This document shows, in pieces, positions 35,230 to 44,118 of a stretch of DNA of 64,000 nt. Each line of letters begins with the position of its first letter. Positions within the stretch are counted from its first letter, which is position 1. The stretch comes from JBBDIX01 sp050486225 (lineage in GTDB: Bacteria; Actinomycetota; Nitriliruptoria; Nitriliruptorales; Nitriliruptoraceae). The position numbers were made by a program, and so were the translations under genes. Under the pieces are notes generated by a model. That model was not told the origin of the DNA. It saw only the letters and a list, made by a program, of their open reading frames with translations, and ran no database searches. The DNA lies in NCBI GenBank assembly GCA_050486225.1, contig JBJHCV010000003.1, positions 124,001 through 188,000 of the forward strand, read 5' to 3'.

Positions 35230-35831
35230 GGGACCACCGTCACGCCGGCCTCGCGCATCTCGTCCACGGCCCGCTGGCCGTCGCCGGGTACGAGTTCCAC
35301 GAATCGGGTCGCCCCCAGGGGAACCGTGACCTCGTGGCCCCGTCGGCGCCCGTCGAGCGCGGTCTCCTTCACACACACGTCACCGGCGAGGCCCGCGACC
35401 ACCAGATGCCCGACACCGTGGTCGTCGAGGATGCGGCCGAGTTCGGTCGCCGACCGTTCGCCGCTGACGGGGTCGCGTACGGAGAAGCCGGAGTAGCCGT
35501 CGGACCCGTCGCTGCCCTTGCGCACGATCGGCTCGTCGCCGGTCACGTCGAGTCCGGGGTGCAGGCTCGCGCCCCAGGTCTCCCGGACACAGTGGACGGG
35601 CCACACCCCGCCGTGGGTGTCGAAGTGGGGGGTCTCGGGAGGATGCCAGTCCTGGGTCAGCACGATCGTCGCACCCGCCGCCCGTGCGCGGGTCATGAGG
35701 GCGTTGACGACGTCCACCACCTCCTCGCCGCCTCGCACGTACAGCCCGCCATCCGGATCGGCGAAGTCGTTCTGGACGTCGACGACGACCAGTGCGGTCG
35801 TGTGGTCGAACCTGGGGTCCGTGGTGTCCAT
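35226..35831 (-). CDS. pncA: Nicotinamidase PncA
   Basis: A 201-residue cysteine hydrolase converting nicotinamide to nicotinate. The catalytic triad is seen as Asp in VVVDVQNDFAD, Lys in PIVRKGSDG and Cys in LAGDVCVKETALD; the metal ligands lie in TQDWHPPETPHF. In other actinobacteria this enzyme also activates pyrazinamide. The ATG has GGAG upstream. It lies 15 bases after pncB and overlaps nrtR. Confidence 0.95.
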   Translation of the reverse strand: MDTTDPRFDHTTALVVVDVQNDFADPDGGLYVRGGEEVVDVVNALMTRARAAGATIVLTQDWHPPETPHFDTHGGVWPVHCVRETWGASLHPGLDVTGDEPIVRKGSDGSDGYSGFSVRDPVSGERSATELGRILDDHGVGHLVVAGLAGDVCVKETALDGRRRGHEVTVPLGATRFVELVPGDGQRAVDEMREAGVTVVP

Positions 35832-35846
35832 GTCACGCTCCAGTGC

Positions 35847-37175
35847 TCATGCGTCGGTGGAGGCCTCGTGGCGGGTCGGCAGCGCCGGTTCGCCCGCGCT
35901 CAGGTCGAGACAACCTGGCGGCAGCTCCGCCATCGCCCGCCGGTGGTGGTCCCGCACCTCGGCGAGGGATGGATCGTGCACGACCTCGCCACGGTCGATC
36001 ACGGACACCTGCAGGGCGCGGCCGCCCGCGGGGATGCGTGTGTCGGTGCGCAGCAGTTCGGACGTGGCGACTCCGTCGTCGAGCAGGCGCCAGGCGTGCT
36101 TGCGGCCCCCGATGGTCGCCTTGACGCCACCGCCCTTGGCGACCGAGCGCCATCGGCCGTCGTCGCCGACACACGCGACGAGCTTGTACACGAACTCCGC
36201 CGTCGGGGCGCCGGACCCCGTCACGACGGACGTGCCGACCCCGTACCCGTCGATCGGTGCGTCGGCCAGCCGCTCGATGGCCCATTCGTCGAGGTCTCCC
36301 GACACGACGATGCGCGTGTCCTGCAGACCCGCCTCGTCGAGAAGGCGACGGGCCGCCTGTGCGTGCGCGGACAGGTCTCCGGAGTCGATGCGGATCGCGC
36401 CGAGTCGTCGCAGGCCCGCCCGACCGACCGCGTCGATCGCGCGGCGGACACCGTCGGCGACGTCGTGGGTGTCGACGAGCAGCGTCGTCGACTCGCCTGC
36501 TGTCCGAAGCTGCGACGTGAACGCGTCGGTCTCGTCGCCGTGGAGCAGCACGAACGCGTGGGCGACCGTGCCGGAGGTCGGGATCCCGAAGCGGCGGCCG
36601 GCCTCGAGGTTCGACGTCGACGCGAAACCGGCGACGTGGGTCGCGCGGGCTGCGGCGACGGCGGCGTCCTCGTGCGTGCGTCGGCTGCCGAACTCCATCA
36701 GTGGCCGGTCGCCAGCCACCGCGACCATGCGTGCGGCAGCCGAGGCCACCGCGCTGTCGTGGTTGAGCACCGACAGCACCAGGGTCTCGAGCACGACGGC
36801 CTCACCGAAGGGGGCCGTGACCGTCAGCACCGGCGAGCGCGGGAAGTACGGCTCGCCCTCGCGATACGCGTCGATGGTGCCGGTGAACCGCCAGGCAGCG
36901 AGCCAGTCGAGGGTTCGTCGACCGACGACCTGCTCGTCGTCGAGCCAGGCGCGGTCACGTTCCGAGAACTCGAATCCCCGCAGACGCTCCAGCAGGCGAC
37001 CCAGTCCGGCGAAGACGCCGAACCGGCGTCCCGAGGGCAGTCGCCGCGCGAAGACCTCGAACGTGCACGGACGGTCGATCGTGCCGTCCGCCAGCGCCGC
37101 GTCGAGCATCGTCAGTTCGTAGCGGTCGGTGAGCAGCCCCGTCGAGTCTGGTGCGGGACGACGACGATCGGACAT
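35847..37175 (-). CDS. pncB: Nicotinate phosphoribosyltransferase PncB
   Basis: A 442-residue enzyme that makes nicotinate mononucleotide from nicotinate and PRPP, the step after PncA. Typical parts are LLTDRYELTMLDAAL at the N-terminus, FEVFARRLPSGR, EFGSRRTHEDAAV, GIPTSGTVAHAFV and the phosphoribosyl-binding AIRIDSGDL and GYGVGTSVVT. It is the first gene of the pncB-pncA-nrtR operon and is preceded by AGGTGGGGT and a palindrome that could be the operator. Confidence 0.94.
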   Translation of the reverse strand: MSDRRRPAPDSTGLLTDRYELTMLDAALADGTIDRPCTFEVFARRLPSGRRFGVFAGLGRLLERLRGFEFSERDRAWLDDEQVVGRRTLDWLAAWRFTGTIDAYREGEPYFPRSPVLTVTAPFGEAVVLETLVLSVLNHDSAVASAAARMVAVAGDRPLMEFGSRRTHEDAAVAAARATHVAGFASTSNLEAGRRFGIPTSGTVAHAFVLLHGDETDAFTSQLRTAGESTTLLVDTHDVADGVRRAIDAVGRAGLRRLGAIRIDSGDLSAHAQAARRLLDEAGLQDTRIVVSGDLDEWAIERLADAPIDGYGVGTSVVTGSGAPTAEFVYKLVACVGDDGRWRSVAKGGGVKATIGGRKHAWRLLDDGVATSELLRTDTRIPAGGRALQVSVIDRGEVVHDPSLAEVRDHHRRAMAELPPGCLDLSAGEPALPTRHEASTDA

Positions 37176-37197
37176 GGCACCCCACCTGGCGAGTTCT

Positions 37198-37210
37198 GGT
37201 CAGTGTGACC
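37198..37210. promoter_or_regulatory. Candidate NrtR operator palindrome GGTCA-GTG-TGACC
   Basis: A perfect 5-3-5 inverted repeat lies 22 bases upstream of the pncB start and about 90 bases before the divergent FAD oxidoreductase gene. Its place fits a repressor site covering the pncB promoter. No published NrtR site was matched, so assignment to NrtR is inference. A possible -10 box TACGCT for the plus-strand gene is at 37236. Confidence 0.4.
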
Positions 37211-37299
37211 GAAACGTGGGACGGGGTAAAGCGCGTACGCTCGGTCCAGCGCCGCCCGACGCGTCGCGTCCGGGTGTCCGCACAGGGACAGGAGTGCTG

Positions 37300-38451
37300 A
37301 TGGCTCGGGTGGTGGTGCTCGGAGGCGGATTCGGGGGCATCGCTGCCGCGACCCGCCTGAGGGAACGCCTCGACCCGTCCGACGAGGTCGTCCTGGTCTC
37401 CCGCGACGACCGGTTCGCGATGGGCTGGACCAAGATCTGGGACCTGGTCGGGATCCGCCCGCTCGAGCAGGGCACGCGCCACCTGTCGCTGCTCGCCGGA
37501 CGCGGCCTCGACGTCCGACACACCCAGATCGAGGCGGTCGACGCCGAGCGGCGGGCGGTGTCCACGATCGACGGCGACCTCGAGGCCGACGCGCTCGTCG
37601 TGGCCCTCGGTGCGATCGGTCACCCCGACCACACCGCTCGGCTCGACGGCACGTTCTCCCACGACCTGTACTCCTTCGCGGCGCTGCCGGCCGCGAAGGA
37701 GGCGCTGGCCGCGTTCCGTGGCGGTCGGCTCGTCGTCGCCGTGATGGGGCAGCCGCTCAAGTGCCCGCCGGCCCCGTTCGAGGCCGTCCTCGCGCTCGAC
37801 GAGTTCCTCCGGGCCCGTGGCGTACGCGACGACGCCGAACTCACGATCGCGACGCCGTCGCCCAGTGCCCTGCCGGTCGCGGGACCCGAGGCGAGCGCCG
37901 TGATCGCGGGTCGCCTGGCCGACCGCGGCATCGAACTGCGCACGCAGCGTGTGGCGACCGCCATCGACGCGGGGGCGGGACACGTCACGTTCGACGACGG
38001 CTCGTCGGTCGCCGCGACGCTCGTGTTCGGCGTTCCCGCGGCCTCGCCGCCCCCGGTGATCGCCGCCTCGACCCTTGCCGGCGACGGTGGGTGGATCCAC
38101 CCCGATCCTCGGACACTCGCCACGTCCTTCGACGGCGTGTACGCCGTGGGGGACTGCACGACGGTCCCGACCGCGACTGCCGCCCTGCCAAAGGCCGGGG
38201 TGTTCGCGGCTGCCGAGGGTGAGGTCGCCGCCGACAACGTCGCCGCGGCCCTGGGACACGGCGAGCCGAGGACGTTCGACGGGCACGGTCACTGCTACCT
38301 GGAGTTCCCCGGGCGTGAGGTCGCCGAGGTGTCCGGGGACTTCTTCGCGACTCCCGCACCCCGTGTGGCCATGTCCGAACCGTCGGCTGCCGCGTTCCAG
38401 CGCAAGCTCGACTTCGAGTCGGCGCGCCTGACCGCCTGGTTCGGTGGGTAG
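37300..38451 (+). CDS. FAD-dependent NAD(P)/quinone oxidoreductase, sulfide:quinone reductase-like
   Basis: A 383-residue two-dinucleotide-fold flavoprotein. The N-terminal FAD motif is VVVLGGGFGGIAAATRL, LVVALGAIGHPD ends the first domain, and YAVGDCTTVPTATAALPKAG binds the FAD ribityl. The segment MGQPLKCPPAPFEAVL is the active-site loop of sulfide:quinone reductases and flavocytochrome c sulfide dehydrogenases, with its Cys. The C-terminal redox Cys of true SQR, expected near KAGVFAAAEGEVAA, is absent. It may therefore act on another substrate or be a type of NADH dehydrogenase. The ATG has CAGGAG upstream. It diverges from pncB and stands alone. Confidence 0.8.
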   Translation: MARVVVLGGGFGGIAAATRLRERLDPSDEVVLVSRDDRFAMGWTKIWDLVGIRPLEQGTRHLSLLAGRGLDVRHTQIEAVDAERRAVSTIDGDLEADALVVALGAIGHPDHTARLDGTFSHDLYSFAALPAAKEALAAFRGGRLVVAVMGQPLKCPPAPFEAVLALDEFLRARGVRDDAELTIATPSPSALPVAGPEASAVIAGRLADRGIELRTQRVATAIDAGAGHVTFDDGSSVAATLVFGVPAASPPPVIAASTLAGDGGWIHPDPRTLATSFDGVYAVGDCTTVPTATAALPKAGVFAAAEGEVAADNVAAALGHGEPRTFDGHGHCYLEFPGREVAEVSGDFFATPAPRVAMSEPSAAAFQRKLDFESARLTAWFGG

Positions 38452-38529
38452 CGTCGCCCTCCCGACGTCCGTGTCGCACGTGCCGGCACGGACGGCGTGC
38501 GCACATCCGACCGCCCAGGAGACCACCGC

Positions 38530-38844
38530 GTGGCACTGACCCCTGAAGAGGTCCGGCACGTCGCCCGCCTCGCGCGACTCGCGATCGACGACGACGAGGT
38601 CGCGGCACTCGCCCCGCAGCTCTCGCGGATCCTCGAGTACGCCGAGCACGTCGCCGAGGTCGCCGTCGCCGACGTCGAGCCCACGACGCACCCCTTCGGG
38701 CTCGTCGACGTGCTGCGCCCCGACGAGTCCCGTCCGTCCCTGCCCCGCCGCGACATCCTGGCCTCGGCGCCCGTCGTCGATGGCGTCGCGCAGGTGGAAC
38801 AGGATCGGTTCGCGGTGCCGCGGATCGTGTCGGAGGAGTCCTGA
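38530..38844 (+). CDS. gatC: Asp/Glu-tRNA amidotransferase subunit GatC
   Basis: A 104-residue GatC, the small linker subunit of the GatCAB complex that converts Glu-tRNA(Gln) and Asp-tRNA(Asn) to the amides. LTPEEVRHVARLARLAIDDDE and the C-terminal LRPDESRPSL region are typical. The GTG has AGGAG nine bases upstream. The gatA ATG overlaps its stop, so all three subunits are coupled. Confidence 0.95.
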   Translation: MALTPEEVRHVARLARLAIDDDEVAALAPQLSRILEYAEHVAEVAVADVEPTTHPFGLVDVLRPDESRPSLPRRDILASAPVVDGVAQVEQDRFAVPRIVSEES

Positions 38845-40388
38845 TGGCGGTCACGTCACTCACGGCCGCTGCGGCCGCGTCCGCGATGCGAGACGGCGAC
38901 CTGTCGTCGCGTGAACTCGTCGACGCCTGCCTCCAACGGATCGTCGACACCGACGGGGTGGTCGCCGACGGCGACGTGTGGGGCGCCGGCCCCGCCGACG
39001 ACGGCCACGTCCACGCGTTCCTCAGCGTGATGGCAGCCGCCGCGCGAGCCCACGCCGACGACGTCGACGCGCGTCGCGCCGCGGGGGAGGACCTCGGTCC
39101 GCTCGCCGGGGTGCCACTCGGGCTCAAGGACGTGCTCACGGCCCGGGGCGCGCCCACGACCTGCGGCTCCCGGATGCTCGAGGGATGGATGTCGCCCTAC
39201 GACGCCACGGTGACCCGAAGGTTGCGTGAGGCCGACGTCGTGGTCGTCGGCAAGACGAACATGGACGAGTTCGCCATGGGCTCGTCGACGGAGAACTCCG
39301 CGTTCGGACCGACCCGCAACCCGTGGGACCTCGACCGCGTGCCCGGGGGGTCGTCGGGCGGATCTGCCGCCGCCGTCGCGGCGATGCAGGTCCCCCTCGC
39401 CATCGGGACGGACACCGGCGGTTCGATCCGCCAGCCGGCCGCACTCACCGGGCTGGTGGGCGCCAAGCCGACCTACGGAACGGTGTCGCGTCACGGACTG
39501 GTGGCGTTCGCGTCGTCGCTCGACCAGGCCGGGCCGTTCGCGCGCACCGTCGAGGACGCCGCGCTGCTGCAGCAGGCCGTGCACGGCCACGACCCGCGGG
39601 ACTCGACGTCGGTCACCGACACTCCCGCCGACCTGCTCGCCCGGCTGCGTGACGGGATCGACGGCATGCGCATCGGCGTCGTGTCGGAACTCGGTGGCGA
39701 GGGGCTCGAACCCGGCGTCGCGCATGTGCTCGCAGAGACGATCGACCGGTTGGGTCGCCTCGGCGCCGAGGTCGTGGAGGTCTCCCTTCCCCACGCCGCC
39801 TACGGACTTCCGGCGTACTACCTGATCGCGCCGTCGGAGTGTTCGTCGAACCTCGCGCGGTTCGACGGGGTGCGCTACGGCCTGCGGGTCGACGCGCCCA
39901 CCGCCGAGGAGATGAACGCGGCGACCCGCGCCGCCGGGTTCGGGCCCGAGGTCCGTCGCCGGATCATGATCGGGACCCACGCGCTGTCCTCCGGGTACTA
40001 CGACGCCTACTACCTGCAGGCCAGCAGGGTCCGCACCCGCATCGCGCAGGACTTCGCCGCGGCGTTCGAACAGGTCGACGCCCTGCTGAGCCCCACGTCG
40101 CCGACGGTGGCGTTCCGGCTCGGCGACAAGGTCGACGACCCGCTCGCGATGTACCTGAACGACGTCGCGACGGTCCCGGCGTCGCTCGCCGGGATCCCGG
40201 CGATCTCCCTGCCGGCGGGTCTCGCCGCCGCGGCCGACGACCCGGACACCACGCTGCCGGTCGGTGTGCAGGTCATGGCTCCACTGCTGCGCGACGACGT
40301 CATGTACCGCGTTGCCTGGGCGCTCGAGCAGGACCTCGGGTTCGTGTCCCGTCCCACGGGACCCCGAGCGGTGGAGGTGGACGCATGA
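38844..40388 (+). CDS. gatA: Glutamyl-tRNA(Gln) amidotransferase subunit GatA
   Basis: A 514-residue amidase-signature glutaminase subunit of GatCAB. The catalytic Lys is in GVPLGLKDVLTARG, the cis-Ser in GGSSGGSAAAV and the nucleophile Ser in GTDTGGSIRQPAALTG; YGTVSRHGLVAFASSLDQ follows as in other GatA proteins. ATGA overlaps link it with gatC and gatB. It differs clearly from the catabolic amidase earlier in the window, which has Ala-Ala before the nucleophile. Confidence 0.97.
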   Translation: MAVTSLTAAAAASAMRDGDLSSRELVDACLQRIVDTDGVVADGDVWGAGPADDGHVHAFLSVMAAAARAHADDVDARRAAGEDLGPLAGVPLGLKDVLTARGAPTTCGSRMLEGWMSPYDATVTRRLREADVVVVGKTNMDEFAMGSSTENSAFGPTRNPWDLDRVPGGSSGGSAAAVAAMQVPLAIGTDTGGSIRQPAALTGLVGAKPTYGTVSRHGLVAFASSLDQAGPFARTVEDAALLQQAVHGHDPRDSTSVTDTPADLLARLRDGIDGMRIGVVSELGGEGLEPGVAHVLAETIDRLGRLGAEVVEVSLPHAAYGLPAYYLIAPSECSSNLARFDGVRYGLRVDAPTAEEMNAATRAAGFGPEVRRRIMIGTHALSSGYYDAYYLQASRVRTRIAQDFAAAFEQVDALLSPTSPTVAFRLGDKVDDPLAMYLNDVATVPASLAGIPAISLPAGLAAAADDPDTTLPVGVQVMAPLLRDDVMYRVAWALEQDLGFVSRPTGPRAVEVDA

Positions 40389-41851
40389 CGTTGCCCGACG
40401 GATGGGAACTCGTCGTCGGCCTCGAGGTCCACGTCGAACTCCACACGGTCACCAAGATGTGGTGTGGGTGTTCGACCGACTTCGGTGCGGAACCGAACAC
40501 CAACGTGTGCGAGGTGTGCACGGGTCAGCCGGGAGCGCTGCCGGTCGCCAACGAACGCGCCGTGCACGACGCGGTGCTGCTCGGCCTCGCGCTCAACGGA
40601 GGCATCGCCCCGCGCTGCTGCTTCCACCGCAAGAACTACTTCTACCCGGACCTCGCGAAGAACTACCAGATCAGCCAGTACGACGTCCCGCTGGTTCACG
40701 ACGGGTACCTCGACGTCGACGTGACGCTCGACGACGGGTCGGTCGAGACCCGACGCGTGGGCATCGAGCGCCTCCACATGGAGGAGGACACGGGCAAGTC
40801 GCTGCACGTCGGGGAGACCGGCCGACTCCACGGGGCCGACCGTTCCCTCATCGACTACAACCGCTGTGGCATCCCGCTGCTCGAGATCGTGTCCCATCCG
40901 GACATCCGCGATCCGCAGACGGCGCAGGCCTACCTCCGGGAACTGCAGGCCATCGTGCGCGCCGTCGACGTCTCCGACGCGCGCATGGAGGAGGGTTCGA
41001 TCCGCTGCGACGCCAACGTGTCCGTCCGCCGGGTCGGTGAGCCGCTGGGCACCCGGTGCGAGATCAAGAACCTGAACTCGATCCGTTCGCTCGGCCGTGC
41101 GATCACGTTCGACGCGCTGCGTCAGGTCGACGTGCTCACCGAGGGCGGTGAGATCGTGATGGAGACCCGCCACTGGGACGAGGGCCGGGGCGTCACCGAG
41201 ACCCTGCGCCGCAAGGAGTCCGTCACCGACTACCGCTACTTCCCGGATCCGGACCTCGTGACCCTGACCATGTCGCCGGAGCAGGTCGAACGGATCCGCG
41301 CGGAGCTGCCGGAGCTCCCGGCGGCGGCACGGGAGCGACTCCGGGGACTCGGGCTGCACGCGGACCTGGCGGCCCAGATCGCCGGGGGTGGCCTCGGGGT
41401 GTTCGACGAGGCGGTCGCCGCCGGTGCGGACCCGACGGCCGTGGCGAACTGGCTCACCGGCGACGTCGCCGGCCAGCTCGCGCAGGCCGACACGACGCTC
41501 GAGGACAGCGGTCTCACCGGCGCCCACCTGGCCGAACTGGTCGGGCTGCTCGACGACGGCACCCTGTCGACGTCGCTCGCGAAGCAGGTGCTCACCGGGG
41601 TCATCGGGTCGGGCGGCCGTCGGTCGCCGGCACAGGTCGCGGCAGACGAGGGCCTCGAACAGGTGTCGGACGAGGGCGAACTGCGAGCGATCGTCGAGCA
41701 GGTCGTGGCGGAGGATCCCGCCACCGTGGAGGCGATCCGCGGGGGCAACGACAAGGCGATCGGCGCGCTCGTCGGTCAGGTCATGAAGGCGACACGGGGA
41801 CAGGCAGATCCTCGCAAGACCAACGAACTGCTGCGTGAGGTCATCGGCTGA
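40385..41851 (+). CDS. gatB: Asp/Glu-tRNA amidotransferase subunit GatB
   Basis: A 488-residue GatB, the kinase/tRNA-binding subunit. ELVVGLEVHVELHT, the zinc cysteines in WCGCS and CEVCTGQPGALP, KNYFYPDLAKNYQISQYD, MEEGSIRCDANVSVR and KNLNSIR are diagnostic; the tail holds the YqeY-like helical domain (ending TRGQADPRKTNELLREVI). The ATG overlaps the gatA stop. In many actinobacteria gatB is separated from gatCA, but here all three are contiguous. Confidence 0.97.
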   Translation: MTLPDGWELVVGLEVHVELHTVTKMWCGCSTDFGAEPNTNVCEVCTGQPGALPVANERAVHDAVLLGLALNGGIAPRCCFHRKNYFYPDLAKNYQISQYDVPLVHDGYLDVDVTLDDGSVETRRVGIERLHMEEDTGKSLHVGETGRLHGADRSLIDYNRCGIPLLEIVSHPDIRDPQTAQAYLRELQAIVRAVDVSDARMEEGSIRCDANVSVRRVGEPLGTRCEIKNLNSIRSLGRAITFDALRQVDVLTEGGEIVMETRHWDEGRGVTETLRRKESVTDYRYFPDPDLVTLTMSPEQVERIRAELPELPAAARERLRGLGLHADLAAQIAGGGLGVFDEAVAAGADPTAVANWLTGDVAGQLAQADTTLEDSGLTGAHLAELVGLLDDGTLSTSLAKQVLTGVIGSGGRRSPAQVAADEGLEQVSDEGELRAIVEQVVAEDPATVEAIRGGNDKAIGALVGQVMKATRGQADPRKTNELLREVIG

Positions 41852-41925
41852 CGACCGGTCACGGATCGCGCGGCGTCGCCCTACCCTTCACGCACCGGGC
41901 CGGTCGGTGACCCTCGGAGTGCAAC

Positions 41926-43848
41926 GTGGTGCTCGAGACCATCAGGAGTCCCGCAGACCTCAGACAACTGGGTGCGGGCGAACTCGACGTGCTCGCGGAG
42001 GAACTCCGTGCACGCATCGTGGACTCGGTGTCGCGGGTCGGCGGGCACCTCGGCTCCAACCTCGGCGTCGTGGAACTCACCATCGCCCTGCACCGGGTGT
42101 TCGACTCGCCCCGTGACCGGCTCGTGTGGGACACCGGCCACCAGGCCTACGTGCACAAGATGCTCACCGGCCGTCAGGACTTCTCCGGGCTGCGCCAGTC
42201 GGGTGGGCTGTCGGGCTATCCGTCGCGCGCCGAGTCCGACCACGACATCGTGGAGAACAGCCACGCCTCCACGGCCCTGTCGTGGGCGTGCGGGCTCGCG
42301 CGGGCGCAGCTCGCCCAGCCTCCCGCGCGGCGCCACCGGGTCGTGGCGGTCGTGGGGGACGGCGCGCTGACGGGCGGAATGGCGTACGAAGCGCTCAACA
42401 ACCTGGGGCATCACCAGCTGCCGGCGATCATCGTGCTCAACGACAACGGGCGTTCCTACGCGGAGACCGTCGGTCGGCTGTCGGAGTTCGTGGCGGAACG
42501 CGTCGCCGACATCCGCACCGACCCCCGGTACCGCAGCATGCGCAGTCGGATCGACCAGGCGCTCACGCACGTCCCCATGGTCGAACGCCTCACCGACGCA
42601 GGCATCGAGGCACTCAAGTCCGCGCTGTCAGAGGCCCCGGCGTTGCAGTCGTTCGTCGAGGCACTCGGGGTGCGTTACCTCGGCCCGTTCGACGGGCACG
42701 ACGTCGGACATCTCGAACAGCACCTGGCCCACGCGGCCCGGCTCGGAACCCCGGTGCTGGTCCACGTGCGCACGCGCAAGGGGCGCGGCTACGGCCCGGC
42801 CGAGGCCGATCCGGAGAAGCGCCTGCACGACACGTCGGCGTTCGACGTCGCGACGGGTGAACCTCGCGCGTCGGGACGTCGATGGACGGCTGCCTTCGAG
42901 GAGATCCTCGTCGACCTCGCCGAGGAGCGCGACGACCTCGTGGCGATCACCGCCGCGATGCCCGGGTCGACGGGTCTGCTCGGGCTCCTGGCTCGTCACC
43001 CCGACCGTGTGCTCGACGTGGGAATCGCCGAACAGCACGCGGTGACCTGCGCCGCGGGGCTCGCCCACGGAGGGATGCTGCCGGTCGTCGCCGTCTACTC
43101 GACCTTCTTCGCCCGGGCGTTCGACCAGGCCAACCTCGACGTGGGCCTTCACGGCGAGCACGTCGTGTTCGTCCTGGACCGAGCGGGGATCACCGGTGAC
43201 GACGGTCCCAGCCACCACGGGGTCCTCGACCTGGCACTCAGTCTTCGGATCCCGGCGATGACGGTCCTTGCCCCGTCCCACGAGGAGGACCTGCGTGCGC
43301 TGCTGACCGAAGCGCTCGACCTCGATGGTCCGGTACTCGTGCGCTTCCCCAAGGGCTCGATCTGTTCGGCGGCGGATCTGGGGATCGACGGCGCGGCACC
43401 TCGCGGGCTCGCCGCGCGACGGCTGCGCGACGGTGACGACGTGTGCCTGCTCGCGGTCGGAGACCGCGTCGCCGCGGCACTCGAGGCGGCTCGCACGCTC
43501 GAGGACGACGGCATCCGGACGGCAGTCTGGGACGTGCGCAGCGTGCGGCCCGTCGACGCCCACCTGCTCGACGCCGCGGCGCACAGTGGCCTGGTCGTCA
43601 CCGTCGAGAACGGCGTGCTCGGAGGCGGCGCCGGTGCGGAGATCGCCGATCGCCTGATCGAACGTGCCGGGATCGGGCGCGCGCCCGCCGTCGTCCGCCT
43701 CGGGGTGCCCGACGCCTACCTGGCGCACGGAAACGCAGACCGGATCCTCGCCGAGCTCGGGCTCGACGCGACGGGCATCGTCACCTCCGTGCGCAAGGCG
43801 CTCGCCGACCTCGAGACGCGCCGGGACGCGGCGTTCACCCGGGACTGA
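41926..43848 (+). CDS. dxs: 1-deoxy-D-xylulose-5-phosphate synthase
   Basis: A 640-residue thiamin diphosphate enzyme, first step of the MEP isoprenoid pathway, joining pyruvate and glyceraldehyde 3-phosphate. The N-terminal GGHLGSNLGVVELTIALH, TGHQAYVHKMLTGR, the TPP motif GDGALTGGMAYEALNN ending at LNDN, and the transketolase pyrimidine-binding part with DVGIAEQHAVTCAAGLA and DRAGITGDDGPSHHG are all present. The GTG start (with a second GTG right after) has CGGAG upstream; a possible -10 TACCCT lies at 41882. It stands between gatB and ilvB as a single gene. Confidence 0.96.
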   Translation: MVLETIRSPADLRQLGAGELDVLAEELRARIVDSVSRVGGHLGSNLGVVELTIALHRVFDSPRDRLVWDTGHQAYVHKMLTGRQDFSGLRQSGGLSGYPSRAESDHDIVENSHASTALSWACGLARAQLAQPPARRHRVVAVVGDGALTGGMAYEALNNLGHHQLPAIIVLNDNGRSYAETVGRLSEFVAERVADIRTDPRYRSMRSRIDQALTHVPMVERLTDAGIEALKSALSEAPALQSFVEALGVRYLGPFDGHDVGHLEQHLAHAARLGTPVLVHVRTRKGRGYGPAEADPEKRLHDTSAFDVATGEPRASGRRWTAAFEEILVDLAEERDDLVAITAAMPGSTGLLGLLARHPDRVLDVGIAEQHAVTCAAGLAHGGMLPVVAVYSTFFARAFDQANLDVGLHGEHVVFVLDRAGITGDDGPSHHGVLDLALSLRIPAMTVLAPSHEEDLRALLTEALDLDGPVLVRFPKGSICSAADLGIDGAAPRGLAARRLRDGDDVCLLAVGDRVAAALEAARTLEDDGIRTAVWDVRSVRPVDAHLLDAAAHSGLVVTVENGVLGGGAGAEIADRLIERAGIGRAPAVVRLGVPDAYLAHGNADRILAELGLDATGIVTSVRKALADLETRRDAAFTRD

Positions 43849-43917
43849 AGAAGCCGTCCGTGGGCGTACGCAGGCGTCTGCGCGATCCCCGGCGGTCACG
43901 TGGCCGCGCGGTCGGAC

Positions 43918-43946
43918 TTGACCCGGGCGGCCCGGCACGTCAACAT
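43918..43946 (+). promoter_or_regulatory. Putative ilvBN promoter
   Basis: TTGACC (43918-43923) and CAACAT (43941-43946) are separated by exactly 17 bases. Transcription would start near 43953, just before the leader peptide described next. This is the best -35 box noticed in the window. Confidence 0.6.
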
Positions 43947-43976
43947 CGGGGTGTGGACGACCCAGAAGGTGTGAAC

Positions 43977-44066
43977 GTGACGAACGCGACCCGGGTGCCC
44001 GACGTGGCACTCGACGTGGACACCGTGGCGCTGCGCGCCCTCGGTGTAGTCGTGGTCGTCGTGTAG
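43977..44066 (+). CDS. ilv leader peptide with terminal valine run
   Basis: A 29-residue reading frame (VTNATRVPDVALDVDTVALR and then ALGVVVVVV) directly ahead of ilvB, ending in six consecutive valine codons and a TAG stop. Ten of the residues are Val and three are Leu. AGAAGGT lies at a good distance before the GTG; in-frame GTGs at 43971 and 43953 are possible starts. Valine is an end product of the AHAS pathway, so ribosome stalling here would report valyl-tRNA supply. Leader peptides rich in branched-chain residues before ilv operons are well known in Corynebacterium and Streptomyces. The peptide itself is presumably non-functional. Confidence 0.85.
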   Translation: MTNATRVPDVALDVDTVALRALGVVVVVV

Positions 44067-44094
44067 CGTGCGCTGACGTCCCGCCAGCGCACGC
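44066..44094 (+). promoter_or_regulatory. Stem-loop at the ilv leader stop codon
   Basis: GCGTGCGCTG (44066-44075) pairs perfectly with CAGCGCACGC (44085-44094), a 10-bp stem whose first base is the last base of the leader stop codon. It abuts the terminator hairpin, so a ribosome at the valine codons or stop would disturb it. It probably acts as the pause or competing hairpin of the attenuator. Confidence 0.65.
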
Positions 44095-44118
44095 GAACCT
44101 CCCGAGACCGGGAGGTTC
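44095..44118 (+). terminator. ilvBN attenuator terminator hairpin
   Basis: GAACCTCCCG (44095-44104) pairs perfectly with CGGGAGGTTC (44109-44118) around an AGAC loop, followed by TCTCAT. It lies between the valine leader and ilvB. The heptamer CGGGAGG of its 3' arm recurs at 44147-44153, next to another hairpin CCCGCTC-GTC-GAGCGGG (44134-44150) ahead of the ilvB ribosome site, so the CCTCCCG arm has two possible partners. Confidence 0.75.

Noticed and set aside
40010..41527. 505-codon minus-strand frame across gatB
   Set aside because: Antisense artefact of G+C bias; gatB on the plus strand has all expected motifs.
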